Source: Neofusicoccum parvum
Taxonomy: Eukaryota > Ascomycota > Dothideomycetes > Botryosphaeriales > Botryosphaeriaceae
Reading direction: 5' to 3'
DNA length: 64,000 nucleotides
Assembly (NCBI GenBank): GCA_020912385.1
Contig: CP087206.1
Location: 3,472,001 to 3,536,000 of the forward strand
The notes beneath the pieces were generated by a model. The model had not been told where the DNA came from. It worked only from the letters and a program-made list of their open reading frames with translations, and searched no databases. Positions within the stretch are counted from its first letter, which is position 1. Every line of letters begins with the position of its first letter. A program made the translations under genes and the position numbers. Below are positions 12,233-23,868 of this stretch, piece after piece.

Positions 12233-13600
12233 ATGACGCACACCGAACATCCTATCGACACGCCACCGCGTGCGCCCTCTCCGGTGCACCAGTTTGGCAC
12301 TCTGGCAGTGCACGCGGGCTCGCCTCACGATCCTGTCACTGGTGCAGTCATTGCTCCTGTACGCAGCCCGAACCCCCGCCCTGTGCTCGGCTGCCCCGCT
12401 TACACGCCTCCAGATCTCCCTCTCCACCACCTTCGCCCAGTCAGCCGTCGGCAAGCCCATTGGCGAGTATGAGTACACCAGGAGCTCAAACCCGAACAGG
12501 TAGGCTTCTCCCCCGCTCGCCCACCCCATGTAGCCCGTCCTGACCACGAACGCTGCAGGGACAACTTCGAGAAAGCCATCGCGGCGCTCGAGCACGCCCG
12601 CTACGCCCTTGCCTTCTCCTCTGGCTCCACCACCACCGCCATCATCCTCCAGTCCCTAGCCGCCGGCTCGCATGTCGTCTCCGTGTCCGATGTCTATGGC
12701 GGTACCCACCGCTACTTCACCAAGGTCGCTGCCGCCCACGGCGTGCACGTCACATTTTCGCCCTCGATTGAGCTGGATATTGAGGATCTGATCCGCCCTG
12801 ACGAGACCAAGCTGATCTGGATCGAGTCGCCCAGCAACCCTACGCTGAGCCTGGTTGACATCCGCGCTGTTGCGACTGTTGCGCACAAGCACGGCATTAT
12901 GGTCGTTGTGGACAACACTTTCCTGTCTCCCTACGTCCAGAACCCGTTGGATCACGGCGCCGATATTGTCGTGCACAGTGTGACCAAGTACATCAACGGC
13001 CACTCGGACGTGCTGATGGGCGCTTGCGCGTTCAACTCGGATACGCTGTTCGAGCGTTTGTCGTTCCTGCAAAACGCCATTGGCGCTGTTCCCAGTGCTT
13101 TCGACTGCTGGCTCGCCCATCGTGGTCTGAAGACGCTGCACCTGCGCGCCAGGGAGGCCACCACCAACGCCACCGAAATTGCGAACGCTCTCGTTGCTTC
13201 GCCGCACGTCATCGCCGTCAATTACCCCGGCCTCGCCTCGCATCCTCAGCACTACATCACCGCCAAGCAGCACCGCAACGGCATGGGCGGTGGCATGCTT
13301 TCCTTCCGCATCCAGGGCGGCAAGGAGGCTGCTGAGCGCTTCTGCCAGGCCACTAAGATCTTCACGCTTGCCGAGTCTCTAGGTGGCGTTGAGAGTTTGG
13401 TTGAGGTGCCCGGCAGCATGACTCATGCGGGCATCCCCAAGGATCAGAGGGAGGCCGCTGGTGTCTTTGACGACCTCGTCAGGGTAAGCTGCGGCATTGA
13501 AGATGGAGAGGACCTCAAGAGGGATGTCCTGCAGGCGTTAGAGAAGGCTGTCGTTGCTGGCAAGATTAACAACGGCAATGGCTTCGCTAATGGTGCTTGA
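12233..13600 (+). CDS. CYS3: Cystathionine gamma-lyase
   Basis: Three exons: 12233-12358, 12414-12499, 12559-13600; 417 residues. A PLP enzyme of the Cys/Met metabolism family that cleaves cystathionine to cysteine, 2-oxobutanoate and ammonia (transsulfuration). Visible are the substrate/PLP phosphate motif YEYTRSSNPNR from the other subunit (around residues 61-71), SSGSTTTA, the cofactor Asp in VVVDNTF (D189) and the Schiff-base Lys in SVTKYINGHSD (K214). The C-terminal domain shows ESLGGVESLVEVPGSMTHAG. The length fits Cys3; cystathionine gamma-synthases of fungi are usually longer, so lyase is preferred, but motif reading alone cannot exclude another gamma-subfamily activity. Confidence 0.92.
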
Positions 13601-14528
13601 AGCGTTGCCACAACCTTATGATACCGGAACCTGTCAGTCTTTGGATAGAGTTCACATGCTAAAATTCTTGGGAACTTCGGAGTTTATCGGCAAGTACTTG
13701 GTAGCCAGAGATCAACTTATTTTCTTCTGGGTGACGTTCCATGCGTTATGATAGAGCACGATAGATTTCAATCACTATTTCTTTGCAGTCACATACATAA
13801 CTTATGCAACCTCCACCTTGACACCTTGATTCTTAGAGTACCATCTCGCTTACATGTGTCAATGAAAGGGTCCGGATTCATGACGCCAAACCTCCCTTCT
13901 TAAGGAATGCGGGGCCCTGACTGTGGATACGGCAGGGCTAAACATCGATTGAAATCAGCCCCTGTTGACTCATTCTAAGGTGCACACAGCATGCAATGTT
14001 GAGGTGACCAAAGCCACATTCTTGCCACCTCTATCGCAGGGCGTTGTAGAGAGCGTGTGAGTCCTACCCTGTTGGCGTTGCCTCTCGTGTCTCAGCTGGC
14101 AACAATGTACACTAACGCCTCGTCGTGCTTGAGAGACGAGACCACATTCCACATGCCTCGTTCCGCCGCCCAGCCTCTCACGATTCAGGATGATAAAGTC
14201 GGAAGGATTGCGGTGCCGACATGGCACTTACTGGATCCGCCTCCTGGTTCCCTCTTGAACTTCGCACTGCAGTTCGCTCTTCGTCTCTTGCTTGTGGGCT
14301 CTTTCTCGTCGAGTCCGTTTCTCAACCCGTGTTGTCATTGTGACCGTCATCCCTGGAGTGTCTCAACGTAGTCTTACCCATATTGGCCTCAATCCAACTT
14401 TAAGGCCAAACCAAACGTCTGCCATATATCCACAGGACAAAGACTTTCTACTCGTACCGTAGCAGAGCAAGACCGCCTCATTGCCGCAGCCAGAGAAGAA
14501 GAAGAAAACCCCCCTCCCGAACCTCCCC
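13601..14528. other. Intergenic, no gene seen
   Basis: Holds the CYS3 3' region and presumably the promoter of the next small gene. An in-frame TAG lies about 50 bp before the chosen start of that gene, so an additional upstream exon is possible but I could not support one. Confidence 0.35.
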
Positions 14529-15194
14529 ATGCCGTCAGAGCTCTCGAGTCTATTCGGCCGCTGCCAGTGGGCCGACTGGGGCACCCTCCAGCATGAAGCC
14601 GCGCTCGGGTGTGGACTCGAGTGGCGGGAATGGGTGGTGGCCTTTTCGGCTGCTTGGGAGGCGCCGTTCTTCGTGTACGATTGTGGGAGGGCGAGAAGGA
14701 TTGTTGAAGGGGGTTCGGTGTGGGAGGAGCTGTTGGAGGGGACTTGTGGGTGCACGGATGACTATGAGGATGATGTCTCCGGCTGGCGGCGTGGTCGTGA
14801 TTGGGACGTGGGCTTAGGGGAGGTTCGGGGCCGAGGGAAGGCGGTGGTAAGTGAGCCGGAGCGTGAGGGTGGTTGGATGGGATCGGGCCTCGGAGAGTGG
14901 TGGCCAGGCGGATCTGAACACGGGTTCGAGGGTGGGCTGGAGCAGGTGGTGGATACGGAGCATGGTGCCTCGTCGGGGCTTCAAGGTATTGGGGGAAGCC
15001 ACGTTGAGGTCGCAAATTCCTACCCTGAATTTACAGGTGACAGTTCCCCGGTTCGAGAGCCTCAGGCCGCCAAGTTGGATCAAAGTTGCCCATCCGGTTC
15101 CCTAACCGCGGTCCTCTATCTGGCATTCGTCGTACTGTACGCAACCTGGATTTCGATGAGCAAGCGCTTCGATGAGTTGCAGGGGGTGCAGTGA
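14529..15194 (+). CDS. Small protein with Trp/Cys module and C-terminal TM
   Basis: Single open frame of 221 residues from ATG 14529. I do not recognise the family. Residues 14-52 form a compact module (WADWGTL ... GCGLEWREWV ... APFFVYDC) that aligns without gaps, 18 of 39 identical, to residues 475-513 of the next gene's protein. A Gly/Glu/Trp-rich middle follows, and a hydrophobic segment (about residues 192-209, LTAVLYLAFVVLYATWIS) lies 12 residues from the end, as in a tail-anchored membrane protein. The frame is open upstream to a stop just before 14460, so the true start could be in an upstream exon. Conservation of the module between neighbours is the main reason to believe the gene is real. 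Confidence 0.6.
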   Translation: MPSELSSLFGRCQWADWGTLQHEAALGCGLEWREWVVAFSAAWEAPFFVYDCGRARRIVEGGSVWEELLEGTCGCTDDYEDDVSGWRRGRDWDVGLGEVRGRGKAVVSEPEREGGWMGSGLGEWWPGGSEHGFEGGLEQVVDTEHGASSGLQGIGGSHVEVANSYPEFTGDSSPVREPQAAKLDQSCPSGSLTAVLYLAFVVLYATWISMSKRFDELQGVQ

Positions 15195-15788
15195 TTCGGG
15201 AGGTACCGGTCAAGATGCTGACGGCCGATGGCGGGCCACTCACTGGTCACGCCGAGTTTGTCAGGACCCCGCGCAGGTGAAGGTGGACGAGAAGAGATGC
15301 GTGTGCGCGCAGTGGCACCAGAGGTCGGAAGCTGGCTGTTCGGATCATCGCTGCATTGCGCAATATGTGTGCTGGAGAGAGGCACTTTCCACAGAAGGAT
15401 ATTTAGTATTGCCCATCGCCAGCCCGGAGCTACGCTTCATGTGCGATGCCTTCCACAGAGGCGTGAATGGCTGCCATGGTTACGTAACCCGTGACTGTGA
15501 AGGGCTGTTGGCTCTGCCACCACTTCTACCCCGTTCGCCTTCGACCTTGCACGCAAGCACTGTCGCTGCCGTCGCGTCCATCTGTTACGCCCACCCGCGC
15601 CGCATCAATCCCTAGAAAGGTTCACCTGTACAGCTTTCCACCCAATATCTCAGTCCGCCGACGGCGAACGCGCAGCTCGCAGCGTTCGTGCGTCATTGGA
15701 CCCATCGATATCAACCGCGCGACTCGGCACACCCACACCCACACTCAACCAACCGCTCATCGCTACACCCGCCACTCTGCCAGCCACC
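15195..15788. other. Intergenic between the two module-bearing genes
   Basis: 594 bp, ending in a C/A-rich leader directly before ATG 15789. No supported gene; it should contain the promoter of the large gene. Confidence 0.4.
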
Positions 15789-18700
15789 ATGGCGCGCAAC
15801 AAGAAGAATCCCGCTGTGAAGAAGGACGGGGCGTCCAAGAAGGGAAACGACCTCTCGCTGGATGAATTCTCACGCCTGTGCGATGAGGCCGTCGCACAGG
15901 CTCCTAAGGATAACGCAGCTAATGCCTCTTCGTCGAAGGCTGCTGATAGGCTCTCGTAAGTTCTCCCTCCTAATCTACCTCCACTCGCTGCTGGCACAGC
16001 GCGAGCTGCCCCAACAGAACGAATCCCTTGATAACACAGCAGGATAGAAACCCTTTGCCGGAGGCTCTGCCGCGCAAGTCGCGCTTCAAGAACCTGGCCG
16101 AGCTGAAGCAATGGAAGCTTGATCAGATTGCTCAAGAAGAAAGGAGCAAGCAGCAGCAGCAGCAGCGGATGATCACCTACACAGACGTGGATGGCCGCAA
16201 GTATACCATGCCTGCGCCGTCGCCTGATAGAGATGAGTCCAGCCAACCCGAGGAACGCTCCTACGATCAGGCAAACACCGATATTGCAAGCAGTGGCACC
16301 ATCCAGCGCTGCACGACCTTTACGGACTTGAATGATCGGACTGTAGGAGTTCAGACGTTGGAGAATGCGCTGCAGATCGTCATCCCGAACGAGGATCCGC
16401 ATGATAAAACAGTCCTGGCGCGCCCCGCGAGGAACGACGAGCTCGTTACGCTCACAAGCCTTTCAGAGGAAACCGGTGAGGAGGGCAATATGGTGTTTGA
16501 CGGCGTTCTGCCAAGTCTTGGATTCAACGGTGATGATATGGCTGAAGGTGCAGGAGCGCAGAGCGGCTACAAATGCGCAGCCACAAGCTCTCTGTAAGTC
16601 TGCGACTCATGATTGGCTTCTGAGGCTGTGTTAGTTGCTAATCAAAGCGGTAGTGAGACCACCCTTGCTGCCGACTCCTCAGCCAGTCCTGCTCAAGACA
16701 GTTCTGGCTCTGCTGATGACGCGCGGGCCTTGGCTTGGGAGAAACGTTGGCGCAGTCTCCAGACTCTCGCCAACGCCGCCGAGGCTGTGAGAAACGAGGA
16801 ACGGAGCAGCAGGGCTGAGTTCATGGGACCTGGTAGCATTCCCTGCGAGCAAGCTACTCATTCGGCTAACATTGACGGCCCTCAAGCATTTCTTGCTGAA
16901 ACCCAAGCCGAAGTCCAAAAGGCGCAGGAAATAATGCTCAGTAGTCTTTTGCACGAGCTTAGTATGGCCCCTTTCCCCCAAGATGCAACTATTACTAACT
17001 CTTTAGGGAACCATGCCCCATCCAATTACACCTCGTCAACTGCTGCCACACCTGCGGCTGATAATCATGAAGCAAAAGCATTGAAAGCTCATGATACTGG
17101 TGCCTTCGACGCTGGATATTCGTCAGACTCCGGGGGTAAGCAAGAAGAAGACTTGCTGTCCCGGAAGTGCCATAAGACTAACCACAAACCAACAGCCAGC
17201 CCTCCCCGTGTCCAGAACCAAATCAACGATCGTAGCAGCATCGACGAGGACGAAGGCCATGAAGATTCTGAACTCTCCTATTGTGATTGCGAACTCTGCA
17301 AGTTGGAAGCTCCTCGCTGTTGTCCGAAGCTTGACAGCCGTCTTGATAAAGCCCCAACGCAAGTCCAACCGGTAGCTCCCGCAAACCCCCGCGCACCGAG
17401 ACCCGGCTTTACGGCAGCCACGTGGGCCAACTTCGACACGCTGATGATCGAGGCCAGCCAAGGCTGCGACATCCAGTGGTTCGAGTGGGTCATGGGGTTC
17501 CAGACTCCGTTCGAAACACCTTTCAAGGCATTCGACTGCGACAACGCTGACTTCCTCATGTTCGGCCCCCGTCACGAGAGGGAGGAGGAGAACACAGATG
17601 ATGAGGAGGAAGAAGGGCAGGAAGAAGATGAAGGAATGGAGGCCGAACCTTCCAGCCTAGCGAGTGGCTGCGTGCCGGTGGATGATCCAGGAGTCCGTGA
17701 CGAGGTAGTCGCTCCGCTTTCTCCGCATCAGCCGACGATAGAGGATGTTGTCCCGTGTGATCCGCCTCAGCTAGTGACAGAGAAAGAGAAAGAGCGGGAT
17801 GCCGATGATCCTATCCCACCCCATCCACCCGAGGCTGAAGAAGAGGAGCCTGGAACTTCTAGTCTTGCGCCTCCTGAAACTGCACAGAAAAAGAAGAAGG
17901 ACAAGAAAAAGAGGCGTAAGGCCAGGAAGAAGGCTAAGGCTGGCCCTTCGCAGGCCGGTCCCTCTCAGGATGGCCCCTCTCAGGCTACCCCCTCGCAGGC
18001 TAGCCCCTCCTCCCAGGAACAAGACGATAACTATATCGATACTTTTATGAATCCAGAGCCAGAGTCAGCAGAAAAGAATGGAGTTGGTAGTGTGCTTGCT
18101 TTGCCAGAGCCCGCTCAAGAGGTAGAGCAGGATACTGATATGGGTCTTACTCCCGAAGCATGTCCGGCTGGAGAAGATCAGAGCGAAGGCCCAAGCGCAC
18201 CGTTCCCGGCAGAGGATGATGCCAACACATCTACTCCACTCGAGCCGGCTCAGAAGATTGAGGAGCTACCTGATAACACGGCAGCAGGCATATTCGTGGA
18301 CAGTGCCATCGGAGATAGCTCTTCCTGCGATGCTTGCTCAGCAGACTTGGACCCTGAGCCCAAAAAGCCATATGATAAGCTTCAAGAGGAGATTGGGGTG
18401 CGTAAGTCTGGAGAAGTAAGGCATGATGAGCTCAAGAACGAGCCATCCAGACCGTCTACTCCGAATGGCCTATTGACTCCAGCCTCAGCCATCAACGGAG
18501 GCACCAGCTCCAAACACGAGGGTGCTCATATCAAGATCAAGTCCGTGGAACAGCTCAGCCAGGAGAATCAGGAGAGCGCTTCAGATATCAAGGAGCCACC
18601 TTCCGTTCGTTGTCAGGGAAAGATGCTTCCAGCGGTCCTGAAGGTCACTGAGTCCAAACCTTCCACTTTGATTAGCACGGCGCCAGCTGCTAGCACAACC

Positions 18701-19528
18701 GTGAGCCTTGACCTGAAGGAGAGCGCCTTAGCTCAGGATGGCCTCAGGACCGTGGATGAGTCGAATGAGCAGATAAAGGCTCAGATCGCGAATGACAAAA
18801 TGCCGGAGCAGATGCAGCCGTACTACACTCACGAACCGCTAGTCGAGGAGCCGGAGCTTTTGCAACCACACAGTATTGAGAATGCGCCGATCAGCAAGCC
18901 GGAGACGTCGCAGTCGCAATCCGGTAAGGAACCAGTGAGCATGGCGTCAAAGGAGGAGCAGTTCGAACCCACTACGCCGGCTGTACTTGAGGACTTCAAG
19001 CGTCCGACCCGCAACACTGCTAATCGCAAAGTCGAGGAATGGCTGCAGGGACATGAGGCCGTCATGGATTCTGCCTCCGCTATGCCTTTGCTATTCGAGG
19101 CGCAGCAGAGCGGGTTCTCAGAAGGCTCAAACGACAATAGTGACGAAGTTGACGGCTCCAACGGCTCTCTGCTGAGTTTCGGCAGAGTCGAGTCTCTGGA
19201 TCAGCCTGAGGGGGAAGCCCAAGCGTCGATCCCGGGTGGCAAAAATGTTGCCTTTGCCAATCAAGCCGCCACTTTGCCCATGGCGGAGCGGGAGGATGAG
19301 GAGGTGCGGCAGCGGGCCAACCCGTCTCCGCCGCCACCTAAGCACTACCGTCTTGAGGACTTCGACTACGACAAGCTCGTCTCCAACCTGTTGGATCAGC
19401 CTGTGCTGCCCAGAGTTGCCAAGCGTAAGGGAAGGGCCTTGAGCGGTGACGGCAATATTCTGCTCGTTCAGGAATGGAGGAACATGGCTCGCAGGTGGCA
19501 GACCATCTCTTGGAACGACGAGTTGTGA
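15789..19528 (+). CDS. Large acidic disordered protein with Trp/Cys module
   Basis: Exons 15789-15955, 16048-16593, 16654-17135 and 17196-19528 give 1175 residues; the last intron (17136-17195, 60 bp, donor GTAAGC, branch GACTAAC) is a multiple of three and keeps frame if retained (1195 residues). I do not recognise the protein. It begins basic (MARNKKNPAVKK), has LSLDEFSRLCDEAVAQ and a helix with KQWKLDQIAQEER, then long acidic Ser/Glu/Pro-rich stretches. Residues 475-513 hold the WANFDTL...GCDIQWFEWV...FKAFDC module shared with the upstream gene, followed directly by a Glu run. A Lys/Arg block (KKKKDKKKRRKARKKAK) could be a nuclear signal. The C-terminus is short and ordered (RRWQTISWNDEL). 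Most of the chain is probably disordered. Confidence 0.75.
17942..18016 (+). repeat. 15-bp coding minisatellite (GPSQA pentapeptide)
   Basis: Four 15-bp units encode GPSQA, GPSQD, GPSQA and TPSQA, with a degenerate fifth unit, inside the large acidic protein just after its Lys-rich block. Copy number is likely to vary between strains. Confidence 0.8.
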
Positions 19529-21094
19529 CTCGGTGGGTATTAATGCCCACATTGGGTGTTCGGGAAAGTTAAGGCGATACCCGGGGACAAGGCTGCGGGG
19601 GCCGGAGTCATCGGGAATATTATTTCTGTCTTTGTATGTCTCTCTCTTGTCCACCCAAACAGGATAGGTACCGGATGATTGGATACTTTTCCAGGGTAGC
19701 TTGGCAGGGAGGCACGGCATTGGGTTGACGAAACCGAGATAGCAACAAAATTGAAGAGAAATGCAATCTTTGAAGTATGAGATGTGTGATTCATCGCCTT
19801 ATCCGCTCCATCCTGCATCTCCGAACGTGAGAAGCTGCAGCAGATAGTGTGCCGGCAGAATGATACCGCGACGCAGGCGGTGGCAGCCAATGAGTGCATG
19901 CATGACGTGATCGGCGGGATTGTTGAGTACAAGGGACGTATTCCGTGGTACCCAAAACAATACCGGCGGCGCGCGGCGGACTGGCCCGCACAGAGCAGCA
20001 TCGCCCCTCCCCCGCGTGATGCCCGTCCGCATCGGGAAAAAGTTGCAAGGAAGCCATGCACGAATCAGTGCTCACTTCCCCAACCACTCACCACTGCCGT
20101 CGGCGCCCACGCAGCTGTGCGCACTACTGCAGCCCGGCGAACTGCCATGCAAGCATGTACATGAGAGAAGCCCGCGGGAACCGCCCGTCCGGCGGATGTG
20201 CCTCCGCACGCACATCGCCTCCACAGAGCAAATCCGCCGATCCTCCCGGCATTCTCAGATGCGGTGGTGATGAGCACCGCTATAGAGAAGCACCGAGCGC
20301 TGCCCGCCTCGTTTTGTTTCGGGCACGCTCGTGTTGGTTCGGGTGTAGAGGAGAACAGGCTAGCGGGAGGCCCAAAGCGTAGTAGATAGCATTTCACCGA
20401 CTTCGGGCACCAATGCGGGCGCCCGCAATCTTAACCCTCTTTCACCATGCCGGGAGATACGGATGACGTTTGATCGGCCGAGGGAGACGGCGCCCGCGTT
20501 CCTAGCGCACGCCGGCACTGTACACGTAGGTACAGTCGAGAGAGCCTCACGCAATCACCATGCAGGCCGGGCTGGTGCAGCCAGTCAGGCTTCCCTGTCC
20601 GTCCTTCGCCCGCCTCTCTTCCACCCTTTTCCAAATTGCACTGACTTTTGATTTGCTCGCGCGGTGCCCGTGTCACCACATCACCGGCCAAGCACGCGAC
20701 AGCTTATCCGCGTTGCTTGATGATCTGCCTTGACTCCTGTCGCACCTTCACACCGCGTACGCCCTCGCCAACATATTAGACTTCTCCCCAACCCGCGCCC
20801 TTTTGCTTTTTCCTCCTGCAAGCTTTCTTCCATACTCTCTCAGCCTCCCACGAGAATAGAAAAAACTTTGCTGCTCGGAAGAATCCGTGGAAGGCGAAGC
20901 TCGTCAACTTCTCCGTCTATATCAACCAACACCGCCCTAGCCAGCCGACCGTCCTACCCAGGCAACCAACACATTTCATCATCCGCGCCTCACGCAAACA
21001 CCAACACCACAACATTAAACAACCCACCATATCATCCCTACCACCCAAGACCCACCAGGAATCGAACACAGCAAAAGAAAAACAAGCCGAAGCA
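19529..21094. other. Long intergenic region and leader
   Basis: About 1.57 kb. The last 350 bp before ATG 21095 are C/A-rich with very few G, like a transcribed leader. Open frames here (for example minus 19540-20061) have no recognisable features. No repeat or RNA gene seen. Confidence 0.4.
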
Positions 21095-21385
21095 ATGTGC
21101 ACCGAAACCCTCCACCTCTACAGATGCGGCCACATCCGCGGCGGCGACGCCGCCCGCCGCCGCATCGAGCCGTGCAGCCGCGGCGCCGCCTGCTCGCGCA
21201 TCCAGGTGCTCGAGAAGCGGCACGCGGCCCACGCGTGCGCGGACTGCCGCGGCACAAAGGTCGACGGGCTGGCCGCGCGGCTGCAGCAGTCGGCCGCCGA
21301 GAGGGTCAGGCTGGGGAGGGCGGGGAGCGGCGGTTCGTCTTACTCTTCTTCATCTTCTTCCTCGTCGGGTGGGAGGAGGTATTGA
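21095..21385 (+). CDS. Small Cys/His-rich fungal protein
   Basis: A single-exon 96-residue frame. I do not know a function. It begins MCTETLHLYRCGHIRGG and continues with EPCSRGAACS and AHACADCRG; spaced Cys and His pairs (about residues 2, 11, 13, 27, 33, 48, 51) suggest one small zinc-binding unit. The end is a Ser run (SSYSSSSSSSSGG). Small proteins starting MCTET..CGH are common in filamentous ascomycetes and uncharacterised, which supports a real gene. A long C/A-rich leader precedes it. Confidence 0.6.
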   Translation: MCTETLHLYRCGHIRGGDAARRRIEPCSRGAACSRIQVLEKRHAAHACADCRGTKVDGLAARLQQSAAERVRLGRAGSGGSSYSSSSSSSSGGRRY

Positions 21386-22509
21386 GCGGGGGGTTGTTTC
21401 CTCTCGGGGCTTTCTTGTCCGAAGGTTTGTTTTTGGTGGGAGCGGGCGTGTTCTTGATATTGTTTTTTTTGGAGGTGAGCTGTTCTTTCGTTTGGAATTC
21501 TATCCGATCGTTTTGGCAAAGCGTAAGCGGGAGTCCTGGGATGTAGAGTTGGAGAGCCTGCAGCATTCGAAAGCGTGGAGTCTGGCTTGCGAGACCGAAA
21601 AGTTGAACTTCGGAAATAGGAGCTGGGATAGTGATAGCCTGTACGTACTCCGTGTGTCTAAAAGCGCTGCAACAGCATATGGGGAGTTGAAGCATTCGTC
21701 CGGATGACTTTGGTACGTGGAATTACGGACGATTACGTACTGGCGAGTGCTTCAATCCCCCATATGCTGATGCAATGCTAGACGGCAACGAATGAGTAAC
21801 AGAAGAGAAATTTACGAATAAGAAGAACTACAAGAGTTTTATTACATCATTACCAACTACGTACCAGAGGCCAAGGCGACTCAAGTAGCACCATGCATGA
21901 CATCATACCTTTCTACGCACAAAAACAAACACTTGACTATTCTGTTCCCACGTTAAAGCTATCGAGCTTAGAGCGAAGTAAAATTTTTCAGATCCGAAAA
22001 TATGCTTGAGTTGTCCCCGATGTTGGGTCGTTGCCACTTGTTCTGCGATTGGGAGAGGGATGGTGGTGGCCGTAATGGTGGTAGATGAGATGGCAGCTCC
22101 CCTCCACGAGCTCTGCTTTCCTGATACCGGGTCTCAGTCAGCTGCAACTTATAGCCTGTCAAGTGAGCGCAGCATACCGAGCAGAGATATGGCTGGTGGT
22201 GCTGCTTTCTGTGCACTGGGAAAGGTGAGCCGTAATAGTCAAGATACCCAATTCATCTTCTAACCAGAGAGCACAGCAATAGCTATCCTAAAGCAATGGG
22301 CTGCCTTGCGACCACATTATCGGGCGAGACGCGAATCTAAGCCGGCGTACAAGGGCAAGAGCGCGGTATTCGCGTAGTTACGACTTCCATTTCGAAGCGC
22401 ACCAAGGACACCCGCTTTTAAACCGCTCCTTCAGCATCTGTCTCTTTCAATTAACCACCACCAACTCCTTTCCTTTCCACTTGGCGCCTTCGTTCAAAAG
22501 AAATCCACC
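21386..22509. other. Intergenic, deuterolysin promoter
   Basis: Starts with the 3' region of the Cys/His gene and becomes AT-richer around 21700-22010. The 130 bp before ATG 22510 contain GCTTTTAAACC (near 22411) and a C/T-rich leader. No gene seen. Confidence 0.4.
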
Positions 22510-23868
22510 ATGAAGTTCTTCCTGCAGTTCTGTGTTGCCGCCCTTGTGGCCGTGGCCGCTTGCAGCCGCATCGCGTCGCTTGATGTCAGCCTCACCTCCA
22601 CCGGCAACACCCTCATACAGGCTGTCCTGACCAACACCGGCAACATCGACCTCAACTTGCTGAACAAGGGTACCATCCTCGGAGATGCCCCGGTCAAGAA
22701 GGTTTACATCTTTGACCAGAACAGTGAGTTCTGAACCTCATCTGGAAGCGCGAACAAACGCAACACCAAAGCTCTTACTTGAGAAAACGCCCTGACATCG
22801 CCGTGCAGATACCGCCCCCCAATTTGACGGTGTCAGGTTCAACATTGTCACCACCGGCAACTTCAGCGCGGACTACTTCACCCATGTCAAGGTCGGCCAA
22901 TCCACCACCACCGTATTCGATGTTGCAGAGGAATACGACCTCTCTGCCGGCGGAAAATTCACGGCCGTTGCAGTCGACACCATCCTGTATGCCGAAGGTG
23001 AATCCACCTTTTTGAACAACACTGTCGTGCCGTATAATAGCAATGTCGTCGAGATCGATGTCGATGGCGCCGAAGCTGCCAAGATCCAGACGGTGGGACG
23101 CAAGCTGTCATCGATGCAGAAGCGCCTGGTCATCAAGGACAGCTGTGACGGCGATCTGGGCAACAAGATGGATGCCGCGGTTGACGGAAAGGGTGGATGC
23201 ACCGAGCAGGCGAAAGTGGCTGCTGAAGCTGCTGAGAACGGCGAGAAGTAAGCAGGCGGCCTTGTAGATGATCCAATGTGGATGAAGATACTGACTTCAG
23301 ATTCCCCTCCCAGGCTTAAGAAGTACTTCGAGAAGAACGATGAGGATACTAAGAAAACCGTAGCTGCCCGCCTACGCAAAGTCTCTGCTGAGTGCGACAG
23401 TGAGAACGAGCCCATCGCAATCTACTGCGAAGACGTTTGGGGATGGTGCTATGACCACGTCAACATGTGGTCTGCTGCATACACCCTGAACCAGGACAAC
23501 TTGATCTCGATCTGTCCTGGGTCATTCAATATGCCCTCGGTGACAGAAAAATGCCATGAGGTCGATCTTACCGGCATACTCATCCACGAGCTCACGCACC
23601 TGGACCGCGTTTACAACCCTGCCACCGATGACTTCGCGGCAGAGTGGCCCGCAGCAGCTCAGTTGAACAACATGCAAGCTTTAATGAATGGGGATACTTA
23701 TAGGCTTTATGCACAGGGTATGTTCCTGCCAAATCTTCTCTATCAATTCAGTTACTGACAATTGATGTAGATATCTACCTCAAATGTCCGGGCGATGACG
23801 TTCAACCACCTACGTCAACGTCAACGTCGACGACCACCGAAACATCCAAGCCGACCGCACCGTCTTAA
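22510..23868 (+). CDS. Secreted deuterolysin-type metalloprotease (M35)
   Basis: Four exons: 22510-22723, 22809-23247, 23314-23717, 23771-23868; 384 residues. A signal peptide is clear (MKFFLQFCVAALVAVAACS), then a propeptide with the M35-type start (LDVSLTSTGNTLIQAVLTNTGN). The zinc site is HELTH at 309-313 with TDDF at 322-325 supplying the third, aspartate ligand of the aspzincin type. Paired Cys are present in the mature region. The usual GTxDxxYG context is altered: no Tyr follows the Asp at the expected place, so specificity or activity may differ. A short Thr/Ser-rich tail ends the protein, longer than in classic deuterolysins. Known members are secreted, acid-tolerant endopeptidases. 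Confidence 0.88.
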
